Part shown: in pieces, positions 1 to 7,023 of the stretch
How positions within the stretch are numbered: the first letter of the stretch is position 1
How the letters are laid out: each line of letters opens with the position of its first letter
Assembly: GCA_024641835.1 (NCBI GenBank)
Contig: JAHECH010000090.1
Coordinates: 1-10,370, forward strand
Length of the DNA stretch: 10,370 bases
Source: Deltaproteobacteria bacterium
GTDB lineage: Bacteria > Desulfobacterota > DSM-4660 > Desulfatiglandales > HGW-15
Direction of reading: 5' to 3'
Translations under genes and position numbers: made by a program
Notes under the pieces: model-generated
What the model was told of the DNA's origin: nothing
Seen by the model: the letters and a program-made list of their open reading frames with translations, nothing else
Databases searched by the model: none

Positions 1-516
1 CTGGAGACTGCCGTAAAAGAGGTTGGCGCCAGAGGCCTGAAGCTTCACCCTTCCTACCAGTTCTTTTATCCTAACGATCGACAACTCTATCCACTTTACG
101 CAAAGGCCCAGGAACTCAAAGTCCCTGTGATCTTTCATATCGGCACTTCCATATTCAAAGGCACACGCCTCAAATACTGCGATCCCATTCATCTGGACGA
201 TGTGGCAGTGGATTTCCCAGGGCTTAAGATCGTCATGGCCCATAGCGGAAGAGGGTTCTGGTACGATGTTTGCTTCGGCCTTGCCCGCCTTCATGAAAAT
301 GTCTACCTGGATATCACGGGCCTCCCTCCGAAAAACCTACTTAAGTATTTTCCGGAACTTGAGAAGCTAGCCCACAAGGTTATCTTTGGGTCTGATTGGC
401 CCACCATGCCAACGGGCATAAGGGAAAATGCCGAAGCGATAAAATCCCTACCTTTAAAAGATGCTACCATTCAGGCTATCCTTTACAGCAATGCGCAAAG
501 GATCCTCTTTGGATGA
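1..516 (+). CDS. Amidohydrolase, Amidohydro_2 family (3' part; 5' end outside window)
   Basis: The frame is open from base 1 to a TGA at 514-516 and gives 171 C-terminal residues. Full members of this metal-dependent TIM-barrel family usually have about 270-300, so perhaps 100-130 are missing. Visible family marks, counted from the first visible codon, are the strand GLKLHP (residues 12-17), VIFHIG with His46, IVMAHSG with His81, VYLDITG (101-107), and IFGSDWP with Asp132, the usual metal-site aspartate at the end of the barrel. The C-terminal SNAQRILFG tail is also typical. Such enzymes hydrolyse C-N or C-O bonds or decarboxylate aromatic acids; the substrate cannot be told here. Any start inside the visible part, such as the GTG at 127, would cut the barrel, so I read this as a gene running off the left edge. 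No clear terminator follows. Confidence 0.85.
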   Translation: METAVKEVGARGLKLHPSYQFFYPNDRQLYPLYAKAQELKVPVIFHIGTSIFKGTRLKYCDPIHLDDVAVDFPGLKIVMAHSGRGFWYDVCFGLARLHENVYLDITGLPPKNLLKYFPELEKLAHKVIFGSDWPTMPTGIRENAEAIKSLPLKDATIQAILYSNAQRILFG

Positions 517-858
517 ATCAAGGAGCACGCCTCTCCTCTTCGAGTGATTGCAGCGGAAAATCAAGATGACTGGATCTCAGCCCGGGGATTACCGACGTGG
601 CTGGCATTTGTGAAGGATGTAAACGATTGCAATGGAAATACCATGTGATTTAAGCGTGTTAAACCCCAAGAAGGGTTCATAACCTATGAGACGCCTCAAA
701 TTGCAGTTTCCAAGCCGAGCCTGGAGATGTATGATAAGTATGCCGTATTTGGGTAATCTGTGATTCGGCAAAAGCGATATTATGGGCAAGAGGCGGTCAA
801 TCGGCGCAAACACTCGATGTAGGCATGATCTTATGTGAAAGATGCGAACGAGGTTTGT
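517..858. other. Gene-free interval between amidohydrolase and NAD+ synthetase
   Basis: About 340 bases without a convincing gene. The only longer open frame, minus strand about 589-891, has no recognisable domain, would need a GTG start inside the next gene, and is rejected. One small inverted repeat, AACCC/GGGTT, lies at 662-676. I see no strong sigma70 promoter for the downstream gene and no poly-T terminator for the upstream one. Confidence 0.5.
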
Positions 859-2931
859 ATGGTCTCTCAATTCCACTCGATTTACTCCCACGGGTTCATC
901 AGGGCTGCTGTCTGTCTTCCTTTGTTAAGAGTATCCGACCCTGGATACAATATGGATGGCACTCTGAGGCTGGCCCATCGCGCCTCAACCATGCACGCGG
1001 CAGTGGCTCTCTTTCCGGAGCTTGGAATCTCTGCATACTCAAACGAAGACCTCTTCCATCAAGATGCCCTGCTGGACGCTACAAAATCAGCCCTAGCTCT
1101 CCTTGTGAAGGAAAGTCATGAGCTATCTCCCGTTCTGATTGTAGGCGCACCCCTTCGGTTCGAGGGCAGGCTCTTCAACTGTGCAGTAGTTATCTATCGC
1201 GGGCAGGTGCTCGGAATCGTTCCCAAGACCTATCTCCCGAACTACCGGGAATTTTACGAAAAACGACAGTTTTCGGCTGCCCGTGACATCATAAGTCGAG
1301 AAGTGCCATTCCTCGACGAGCCTGTGCCCTTCGGCAATGATCTCGTCTTCCACGCAGCGAATATGGAAGGCTTTCTCCTGCACGTAGAGCTGTGCGAGGA
1401 CATCTGGGCACCCATTCCCCCGAGCACTTACGGGGCCCTTGCCGGGGCAACGGTACTGGCGAATCTATCCGCTAGCAATATCACGGTTGGAAAAACAGAC
1501 TATCGGAGACTCCTTTGCGCATCCCAGTCAGCCAAGTGCATCGCAGCATATCTGTACTCAGCTGCGGGCCCTGGAGAGTCCACTACAGACTTGGCTTGGG
1601 ACGGCTATGCCGTAATCTATGAAAACAATGATCTCTTGGCTGAATCTGAACGCTTCTCAGATGAGGAGCAGGTCATTGTCACGGATGTGGATCTGCAAAG
1701 GCTCTTGCAGGATCGTATGCGAATGACCAGTTTCAACGACTCCATCGGCGACTCGCGTGACCGGCTGAGAATGTTCCGCCACATTCGCTTCCATTTCCAG
1801 ATCCCTCAGGGCGACCTACCACTGATGCGCAAGGTAGAGCGCTTCCCTTACGTGCCTAGCGAGCCTTCGGTGCGTGATGAGCGCTGTTATGAAGTTTATA
1901 ATATCCAGGTCCACGGCTTGATGAAGCGCCTGGAAGCCACTGGGATCGAGCGAGTTGTCATTGGGGTGTCTGGCGGACTCGATTCGACCCAAGCGCTGAT
2001 TGTATGTGCCAAAACGATGGAGCGGCTGGGCCTGCCGCGAAAGAACATCCTCGGATTCACTATGCCCGGATTCGCCACCAGTAAGGCTACAAAACGAAAT
2101 GCTCATAGGCTCATGAACGCCCTGGGCATCACCGCTCGGGAATTGGACATTCGACCTTCGTGCATGCAAATGCTGCGAGATATCGGGCATCCTTACGGCG
2201 AAGGCAAGAATGTGTATGACATCACCTTCGAGAACGTTCAGGCTGGCGAGCGCACTTCCCATTTATTCCGGCTGGCTAATTTTCACCAGGCCATTGTTGT
2301 CGGCACTGGAGACCTGAGCGAGCTTGCCCTAGGCTGGACAACCTACGGCGTCGGCGATCAAATGTCGCATTATAACGTGAATGGTTCGGTGCCAAAAACT
2401 TTGATCCAGTACCTGATCCATTGGGTTATCAAGACAAATCAGTTCGACCCAGAGACCGCATCTATCCTTCAAGCGATCCTCGACACGGAGATATCGCCTG
2501 AACTTGTCCCCGATGAAAAAGGTGAAAGGGACCGGCCTGTTCAGAGTACTGAGGCTGAGGTGGGGCCTTATGAACTTCAGGATTTTAACCTGTACTACAT
2601 AACCCGGTTCGGCTTCCGTCCGAGCAAGGTAGCGTTCCTCTGCCTTCATGCATGGAGCGATAAGACACGGGGAATTTGGCCGGACTTAATACCCGATCAG
2701 AAACGGAACGAGTACGATCTAGCAACCATTAAGAAGTGGCTCAAAATTTTCCTGTACCGCTTCTTCAAGATCAGCCAGTTTAAGCGATCCGCTCTCCCGA
2801 ATGCACCCAAAGTGGGCTCCGGCGGGTCCCTATCGCCACGAGGCGACTGGAGAGCTCCAAGCGATTCCGAGGCCACTGTCTGGCTGGATGAGCTACGCCG
2901 GAACGTGCCCGGTGGGCCGACTGCTATTTGA
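859..2931 (+). CDS. nadE: Glutamine-dependent NAD(+) synthetase, long two-domain type
   Basis: Catalyses the last step of NAD+ synthesis: deamido-NAD+ plus ATP plus ammonia taken from glutamine. From the ATG at 859 it has 690 residues and aligns by eye along its length with the M. tuberculosis enzyme (about 679 aa). The N-terminal nitrilase-fold glutaminase (about 1-320) has the triad Glu54 (FPELGIS), Lys123 (VPKTYLP) and Cys179 (VELCEDIW). The C-terminal synthetase domain has the ATP-pyrophosphatase P-loop SGGLDS (371-376), GTGDLSE (482-488), and the family tail SQFKRSALPN and LSPRGDWRAPSD. A GTG at 835 would add 8 residues. I prefer ATG859 because a GAGG ribosome site lies 5 bases upstream and homologues start near here. 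An in-frame TGA at 826-828 limits any extension. It converges on the PII gene, with 54 bases between the stops. Confidence 0.95.
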   Translation: MVSQFHSIYSHGFIRAAVCLPLLRVSDPGYNMDGTLRLAHRASTMHAAVALFPELGISAYSNEDLFHQDALLDATKSALALLVKESHELSPVLIVGAPLRFEGRLFNCAVVIYRGQVLGIVPKTYLPNYREFYEKRQFSAARDIISREVPFLDEPVPFGNDLVFHAANMEGFLLHVELCEDIWAPIPPSTYGALAGATVLANLSASNITVGKTDYRRLLCASQSAKCIAAYLYSAAGPGESTTDLAWDGYAVIYENNDLLAESERFSDEEQVIVTDVDLQRLLQDRMRMTSFNDSIGDSRDRLRMFRHIRFHFQIPQGDLPLMRKVERFPYVPSEPSVRDERCYEVYNIQVHGLMKRLEATGIERVVIGVSGGLDSTQALIVCAKTMERLGLPRKNILGFTMPGFATSKATKRNAHRLMNALGITARELDIRPSCMQMLRDIGHPYGEGKNVYDITFENVQAGERTSHLFRLANFHQAIVVGTGDLSELALGWTTYGVGDQMSHYNVNGSVPKTLIQYLIHWVIKTNQFDPETASILQAILDTEISPELVPDEKGERDRPVQSTEAEVGPYELQDFNLYYITRFGFRPSKVAFLCLHAWSDKTRGIWPDLIPDQKRNEYDLATIKKWLKIFLYRFFKISQFKRSALPNAPKVGSGGSLSPRGDWRAPSDSEATVWLDELRRNVPGGPTAI

Positions 2932-2939
2932 AAAAAAGC

Positions 2940-2975
2940 GTTTTTCCCCGCATTTCTCGCAAGAGGGAGAATGCC
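2940..2975 (-). terminator. Possible terminator between convergent nadE and PII genes
   Basis: An imperfect inverted repeat pairs GCATTTCTC (2950-2958) with GAGAATGC (2967-2974), with one bulge. Read on the minus strand it is followed by a purine-rich stretch and then a run of seven T (2932-2938), so it could end PII transcription. The T run lies about 11 bases beyond the stem, further than ideal, so the call is weak. Confidence 0.3.
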
Positions 2976-2985
2976 AGCCTTCTGT

Positions 2986-3324
2986 CTAGATAGCATCTTT
3001 CCCGGTTTCTCCGGTTCTGATTCGAATGGCATTTTCCACCGGAAGGATGAAGATTTTTCCATCCCCAATCTGTCCAGTTCTTGCCTTGTCCAGAATCACT
3101 TTGATCGCCTCAGGCACCAGTTCATCTTCCATCACTACCTCGATTTTGGTCTTCGCCACGAAGTCCACCTGGTACTCAGCACCCCGGTAAACTTCTCGGT
3201 GGCCTCGCTGCCGGCCGAATCCCTTCACCTCGGTGATGGTCAGTCCTTTAACTCCCAGTGCAGTGAGGCCCTCCTTGACGCTGTCGAGCTTAAAGGGTTT
3301 GATAATTGCTTCCACTTTCTTCAT
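2986..3324 (-). CDS. glnB: Nitrogen regulatory protein PII (GlnB/GlnK family)
   Basis: A 112-residue trimeric signalling protein that senses 2-oxoglutarate, ATP and ADP and controls nitrogen-assimilation partners such as glutamine synthetase adenylylation or ammonium channels. Length and sequence match the family closely. The start MKKVEAIIKPFKLD is typical. GFGRQRGH opens the T-loop, and YRGAEY places Tyr51, the uridylylation site, at the usual position. The B-loop TGQIGDGKIF (83-92) and C-terminal IRIRTGE are present. The ATG at 3324 is preceded by a strong GGAGGGG ribosome site with about 6 bases of spacing. A sigma70-like promoter lies just upstream. GlnB and GlnK cannot be told apart from the protein alone. 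There is no amtB or glnA next to it in the window; nadE converges on it and the GAPDH gene is divergent. Confidence 0.95.
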   Translation of the reverse strand: MKKVEAIIKPFKLDSVKEGLTALGVKGLTITEVKGFGRQRGHREVYRGAEYQVDFVAKTKIEVVMEDELVPEAIKVILDKARTGQIGDGKIFILPVENAIRIRTGETGKDAI

Positions 3325-3369
3325 CTTGTACCCCTCCCCAGCTTTGGTCTCAAATAGTGCCTACTGGGT

Positions 3370-3399
3370 CGTATAGGCCGTTTCATCATGTTGTGTCAA
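3370..3399 (-). promoter_or_regulatory. Sigma70-like promoter of the PII gene
   Basis: On the minus strand there is TTGACA (3399-3394), 18 bases, then TATACG (3375-3370). The -35 is a perfect match and the -10 matches at four of six positions. Transcription would start near 3363 and give a leader of about 38 bases before the ATG at 3324. I looked for a sigma54 (GG/GC, 12-base) element, common at nitrogen genes, and found none that fits. Confidence 0.6.
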
Positions 3400-3811
3400 G
3401 TCAAGCCCACTCACCTCTTCGTAATCGAGCACACGCAAACCGAAAATTTTGTAGGATAATCACCCACAGATGGAGGTGACTTCCTTGTAGACTTGAAAGA
3501 ACCCCTCGCCCCTGCTTCGAAGATAGTAAACACGATAAATACGATGCATTAGAGAGGAAGGTTCGCGATTGGATTGAATTATCTCTTGTCAGGCGGTTAG
3601 CACGGCGTAAAATTTAGCAAAAGCGTGTGGAGGTGCGCTTTCGGTCTCCTCCCGCAACGGCGGTACTAGGAATCCGTAGCACACCTCCTGTTGGGGTAAC
3701 ATGCTCCACCCCCTCAACTAGCCTATCGATACATCACACCGCAGGAATCGGATTTAAGCACCAGCCTGTTCACTCATCTCCGCGCAGCCAAAAGTGAGGA
3801 AAACTCCAATG
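3400..3811. other. Gene-free interval between divergent PII and GAPDH genes
   Basis: Over 400 bases without an open frame worth calling. It contains GC-rich foldable sequence: GGAGG (3629-3633) can pair with CCTCC (3648-3652), and the same arm can pair alternatively with CACACCTCC near 3680-3690. A GGGG/CCCC pair lies a little further on, near 3695-3715. I cannot match it to a known riboswitch or small RNA family by eye. Confidence 0.4.
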
Positions 3812-3839
3812 TTGAAAAATTTTCGAATATCCTTATACT
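3812..3839 (+). promoter_or_regulatory. Sigma70-like promoter of the GAPDH gene
   Basis: TTGAAA (3812-3817), a 16-base spacer, then TATACT (3834-3839), in an AT-rich context. Each box matches consensus at five of six positions. The expected start near 3846 gives a leader of about 115 bases before the GAPDH ATG. The leader includes the perfect palindrome GCTCCTAGGAGC (3914-3925). Confidence 0.6.
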
Positions 3840-3913
3840 TTTTTCACATAAGGCAATCCCTCATTCACTTGCTTGCTTTTCGAAAAGGGAAGGGATAAAC
3901 GAAGGAGGGTTGT

Positions 3914-3925
3914 GCTCCTAGGAGC
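3914..3925. repeat. 12-base perfect palindrome in the GAPDH leader
   Basis: GCTCCTAGGAGC is a perfect inverted repeat without a loop, about 36 bases before the GAPDH start. It could be an operator half-site pair, or part of a small leader hairpin using the adjacent GGAGGG and CTCC stretches. There is no direct evidence for a function. Confidence 0.35.
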
Positions 3926-3961
3926 GGTAAAAGTCTGATTTGTTCATGACAGGAGGGTATG

Positions 3962-5029
3962 ATGGCTGCGAAAGTTGCAATCAACGGGTTTGGAAGAATT
4001 GGTAGGCTTGCGTTTAATGCCATGCTGGAACAAGGGCTTGTGGGAAAGGTTTTTGACGTGGTCGCTGTGGTAGATGTGAGCACGGATGCCAAGTACTTTG
4101 CCTATCAATTGAAGTACGACTCGGTTCACGGCCGACTCAACGGAACCCTTCGTACCGAGAAGACCGATCCTTCCTTAAAAGAAGACGATGTCCTGGCCGT
4201 CAACGGCCACAAGATTCTCTGCATCGCTGCAACGAAGTCCCCGGATCAACTTCCGTGGAAGAAATTGGGTGTGGAGTATGTGCTTGAAGCTACCGGCCTA
4301 TTCACCGATGCTGAGAAGGCAAAGCTACATCTCCAGGCAGGCGCTAAGAAGGTGATCATCACAGCACCAGGGAAAGGAAATGTGAAAACGTTTGTGATCG
4401 GCGTAAATGAACAGGAGTATGATCCCAAGGTTCATAACGTTGTTTCGAACGCCTCCTGTACCACCAACTGTCTTGCACCTCTGGTTCACATTCTCCTCAA
4501 GGAAGGCATTGGCATTGAAACGGGTCTTATGACCACCATTCACTCATATACGGCCACTCAGAAGACAGTCGATGGCCCTTCAAAGAAAGACTGGCGGGGT
4601 GGAAGAGCTGCCGCAGTGAACATTATTCCGTCCACTACCGGCGCAGCAAAGGCCGTAGGGGAAGTCCTGCCCGCCGTTAAAGGAAAACTGACCGGCATGT
4701 CTTTTCGAGTGCCCACGCCCGACGTGTCTGCTGTGGACTTAACCTTCCGTTCAGCCAAAGATACCTCAATCGAGGAGATCGATGACCTGATGAAGAAGGC
4801 ATCTGAGACATATCTGAAAGGCATCCTCGAATACTCAGCAGAAGAACTCGTCTCCACGGATTTCATTCACGACAGGAATTCTTCGATTTATGACTCTCCG
4901 GCAACCCTCCAGAATAACCTGAAGGGAGAGAAGAGATTTTTCAAGATTATAGCCTGGTATGATAATGAGTGGGGATACTCGAATAGAATCGTTGACCTCC
5001 TAAAGTATATGGTTTCCAAAGGGAAGTAG
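3962..5029 (+). CDS. gap: Glyceraldehyde-3-phosphate dehydrogenase, phosphorylating, type I
   Basis: Oxidises and phosphorylates glyceraldehyde 3-phosphate to 1,3-bisphosphoglycerate, the central NAD-linked step of glycolysis and gluconeogenesis, in the cytoplasm. It has 355 residues, slightly longer than the common 330-340. The Rossmann start is VAINGFGRIGR (5-15), with Asp38 at the end of the second strand where NAD-dependent enzymes keep an acidic residue. The active site is SNASCTTNCLAP with Cys166, and His194 lies in TTIHSYTATQ. WYDNEWGYSNR near the C-terminus is the NAD/substrate signature. Two ATGs stand in tandem at 3959 and 3962. I chose 3962 because AGGAGG (3951-3956) then sits 5 bases away, against only 2 for the first. 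A strong promoter precedes it and a strong terminator follows, so it is probably a single-gene transcript. Confidence 0.96.
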   Translation: MAAKVAINGFGRIGRLAFNAMLEQGLVGKVFDVVAVVDVSTDAKYFAYQLKYDSVHGRLNGTLRTEKTDPSLKEDDVLAVNGHKILCIAATKSPDQLPWKKLGVEYVLEATGLFTDAEKAKLHLQAGAKKVIITAPGKGNVKTFVIGVNEQEYDPKVHNVVSNASCTTNCLAPLVHILLKEGIGIETGLMTTIHSYTATQKTVDGPSKKDWRGGRAAAVNIIPSTTGAAKAVGEVLPAVKGKLTGMSFRVPTPDVSAVDLTFRSAKDTSIEEIDDLMKKASETYLKGILEYSAEELVSTDFIHDRNSSIYDSPATLQNNLKGEKRFFKIIAWYDNEWGYSNRIVDLLKYMVSKGK

Positions 5030-5044
5030 TTGATCGGCCTTCGC

Positions 5045-5079
5045 AAAAAGACCGGGGCTAGAGAGCCCTGGTCTTTTTT
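5045..5079. terminator. Strong bidirectional rho-independent terminator
   Basis: AAAAAGACC and GGGCT on the left arm pair with AGCCC and GGTCTTTTT on the right arm, around a short AGAG loop with one mismatch or bulge. The poly-T tract after the stem on the plus strand and the matching poly-A before it let the hairpin act in both directions. It begins 15 bases after the GAPDH stop and would also end transcripts arriving from the minus-strand gene whose stop is at 5157. Confidence 0.88.
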
Positions 5080-5156
5080 GTTGCTGCCTATGATCATGAA
5101 TTCCCCCGTATTCTTAGGAAAGGATGAAGTTGAAGAAACACCTTTCGCACATGTGT

Positions 5157-5696
5157 TTACAGCATCGTCTCTTTCAAATAAGGCGTTGCGTCCAGGAGAC
5201 TTTCAGGCTTTTCGCTTTGGAAGCTGTTACCGCCAAGATAATCCTCGGCGGTGGTGGGCATTCCCTTGTAGATCTCGAAATGCAACATGCTCTGATTTCC
5301 ATTCTCCCTCAAACGCCGGATGTAGGGCGGAGATGCGTCCGTGATTTTCTCTGGATTCAATACAGAACCGACCTGAGCAATCGCCTGACCTGCCCGGACT
5401 TTGTCCCCTATCTTGACATGCACTTTTTCCAGTTCGGCATATCTACTCACGATTCCATCATGATGTTTGATGAGGATGTAGTAAGTCCTGTTCCAGTAGG
5501 GCAGTATTTCTGGCGATGTGAATTGACCCACATCCATCACTTCCCCTCCTTCTACTGTGCGAACCGCGCTCCCTTTTGGTGCATAGATATCCACACCGCA
5601 GTGATGTCTGTCCTCGCGGTTCTCCCAGAAAGATCCAGGATTGCCGCTTTCTGGAAGACTCCTTGAATAGCTTTCAGGAACAGGCCAGAATTTCAT
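5157..5696 (-). CDS. M23/LytM-fold protein, probably lacking catalytic histidines, no signal peptide
   Basis: From the ATG at 5696 it has 179 residues. A TTG at 5723 would add nine residues but has a GGGAG site only 3 bases away; the ATG has AAGGA about 10 bases upstream. The fold is recognisable from HCGVDIYAPKGSAV (His32 and Asp36 of the metal-binding HxxxD motif), VEGGEVMDVG, RYAELEKV, VKIGDKVRAGQAIAQVG and SMLHFEIY. In active M23 endopeptidases the third motif is YAHL and the last is HLHFE. Here the first His is Glu88 and the second is Met137, while the metal ligand His139 stays. So two zinc ligands of HxxxD and the final His are kept, but both catalytic histidines are gone, and peptidase activity is doubtful. 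No signal peptide or membrane segment is seen, which is odd for a cell-wall hydrolase. It lies 95 bases downstream of the restriction-like gene, on the same strand. Confidence 0.8.
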   Translation of the reverse strand: MKFWPVPESYSRSLPESGNPGSFWENREDRHHCGVDIYAPKGSAVRTVEGGEVMDVGQFTSPEILPYWNRTYYILIKHHDGIVSRYAELEKVHVKIGDKVRAGQAIAQVGSVLNPEKITDASPPYIRRLRENGNQSMLHFEIYKGMPTTAEDYLGGNSFQSEKPESLLDATPYLKETML

Positions 5697-5791
5697 GTTC
5701 AAATGGTCCTTGGACTCGCTCAAACGCTCCCGGAAGGAATGTCATCGGCACATCCTTCGGGTAGGTCTTTTTGGCTTTCTTCCAATCTCCC

Positions 5792-6856
5792 TCACTTGAC
5801 CTCCAGAACGAGATCGCTCTCTTTGTACCCGAACAACAATATAAGTTTATAGGCGAGATCTACAACCTCTTTTGCATTCAATCCCACGTCAAGATAGATG
5901 TTTGTGCCTGAGATTTTCTCACAGTTCAGGAATTCATACGGATTCTTGCTGAAATACCCTTTGTCTTTTCCTGATAAGGTAAACAAAACCTCCAAATCGT
6001 CTCTGTGCTGTGGGAAAATAGTTTCGCAGATTCTGACGAGCATCGCTTTCCATGATTTCACATCATAGTGCTTCCCCTTGAATGCGAAAGCTTTGATTGA
6101 CTTCGATGCGTAGTCTTCCCTTTGAGCCGCTGCCTTGCTTTTGGGTGGCATGACAGGAGGCTTGGGTTTCAGCATAGTGGAAACCCTGGCTTTCAAATCC
6201 GTCCTGGAATTGATGAACTCTTCCACTGTTGTCCTGTCAGGCTTGTGACCACAAATCTGCTTGGTCACCTCCGCAAGAACATCAAAGAGCCACCTCTTCG
6301 GCTCTTTCATGATCATGTCCCATGCTTTAGGGAGGTTTTCTTTCACCATGAACGCCTTCTGGCGGGTATTATAAATGTCTTCGGCTGCCTTCTGTGCTTT
6401 TCCTGAAATTACGCTATCCTTGGATAGAAAGTCGCACAGCTTTTCTGCAACGTCTTCCGCCTTTTGCGCATTCATGTCCAAAACGAGAAACTTCTTTTCA
6501 TCTGCGCTTCCCTGATGCAGAGGAAGAAAGAACCACCAGGAGAGACCGTCGGTGAGAAGAGCCATTTTGACATTTCCCTGCACCGCAGTGGTCAGCGTTT
6601 CCCCCTGATGTTTTGAAAGATCATCCCCTTTCTTCACGAATACAAATATCCTGTCGGCATTGTTGTGTCTGAGCAAGAAATCAACCCTGGCCCCGTCCAC
6701 CGTGTATTCAGGTTGTACTTCATCCACGTCAAATGGATCCCAATCCAAGAGGGAGAGGATCTTTAGGATCACGGCTTGTTTGATGGCTGCTTCATCAAAT
6801 GAGCCGAATCGGTTATCAGATTGCAATTTTTTTACAAATTCGATGACTTTCTTCAT
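5792..6856 (-). CDS. HsdR-N-like restriction endonuclease-fold protein with degenerate nuclease motif
   Basis: A 354-residue cytoplasmic protein. The N-terminal part (about 15-130) resembles the HSDR_N domain of type I and solitary type IV-like restriction enzymes: a helical start with AIKQAVILKILSLLDWD, VQPEY with Glu50, VDFLL with Asp59, then FVFVKKGDDL. In the family this last strand normally reads IExKK; here Phe73 replaces the Glu while Lys75 stays, so the PD-(D/E)xK site looks incomplete. A helical middle part and a proline/lysine linker (about 228-251) follow. The C-terminal domain of about 100 residues contains HYDVKSWKAMLVRIC, YFSKNP, ISGTNIYLD and LFGY. From memory, similar tails occur on other restriction-like proteins. 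The ATG at 6856 has a GGAGGAA ribosome site. There is no helicase or methylase partner. It may be a regulator, a defence-related binding protein or a nuclease remnant. Confidence 0.75.
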   Translation of the reverse strand: MKKVIEFVKKLQSDNRFGSFDEAAIKQAVILKILSLLDWDPFDVDEVQPEYTVDGARVDFLLRHNNADRIFVFVKKGDDLSKHQGETLTTAVQGNVKMALLTDGLSWWFFLPLHQGSADEKKFLVLDMNAQKAEDVAEKLCDFLSKDSVISGKAQKAAEDIYNTRQKAFMVKENLPKAWDMIMKEPKRWLFDVLAEVTKQICGHKPDRTTVEEFINSRTDLKARVSTMLKPKPPVMPPKSKAAAQREDYASKSIKAFAFKGKHYDVKSWKAMLVRICETIFPQHRDDLEVLFTLSGKDKGYFSKNPYEFLNCEKISGTNIYLDVGLNAKEVVDLAYKLILLFGYKESDLVLEVK

Positions 6857-6894
6857 GGATTCCTCCAGGGGTGCCTCTTTGCGTCAAACCGATT

Positions 6895-6918
6895 GGGACG
6901 CGTCATGGGACGCGTCAT
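6895..6918. repeat. Tandem 12-base direct repeat with palindromic core
   Basis: GGGACGCGTCAT occurs twice head to tail (6895-6906 and 6907-6918). Each copy contains the 8-base palindrome GACGCGTC. The pair lies in the predicted leader of the restriction-like gene, about 40-60 bases before its start codon. Two identical palindromes 12 bases apart would suit a dimeric DNA-binding protein on nearly one face of the helix, or hairpins in the RNA. Confidence 0.6.
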
Positions 6919-6994
6919 CTCAGGCATTCTCCTTTTTCCCTGTTCTCCTTGCGGCTTGGGAAGAAAGAAGCTAAATAGCAGGAGATACAGTAAT

Positions 6995-7023
6995 TTTATA
7001 GCAAAATTAGGAGCTTACGTCAA
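6995..7023 (-). promoter_or_regulatory. Sigma70-like promoter of the restriction-like/M23-like unit
   Basis: On the minus strand there is TTGACG (7023-7018), a 17-base spacer, then TATAAA (7000-6995). Each box matches consensus at five of six positions and the spacing is ideal. The start would be near 6988, giving a leader of about 130 bases that contains the tandem GACGCGTC repeats. Confidence 0.65.

Noticed and set aside
589..891. 100-residue minus-strand open frame between the amidohydrolase and nadE
   Set aside because: It needs a GTG start inside nadE, has no recognisable domain, and its composition does not look like a conserved protein.
1816..2262. 148-residue minus-strand open frame inside nadE
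   Set aside because: It lies wholly within a well-conserved gene on the other strand and has no family resemblance.
3340..3380. Possible sigma54 promoter before the PII gene
   Set aside because: A GGCAC element is present on the minus strand, but the -12 GC at the required spacing is missing, and a good sigma70 promoter explains the gene.
6895..6918. Start of a CRISPR array
   Set aside because: Only two 12-base copies with no spacer between them and no cas genes nearby.
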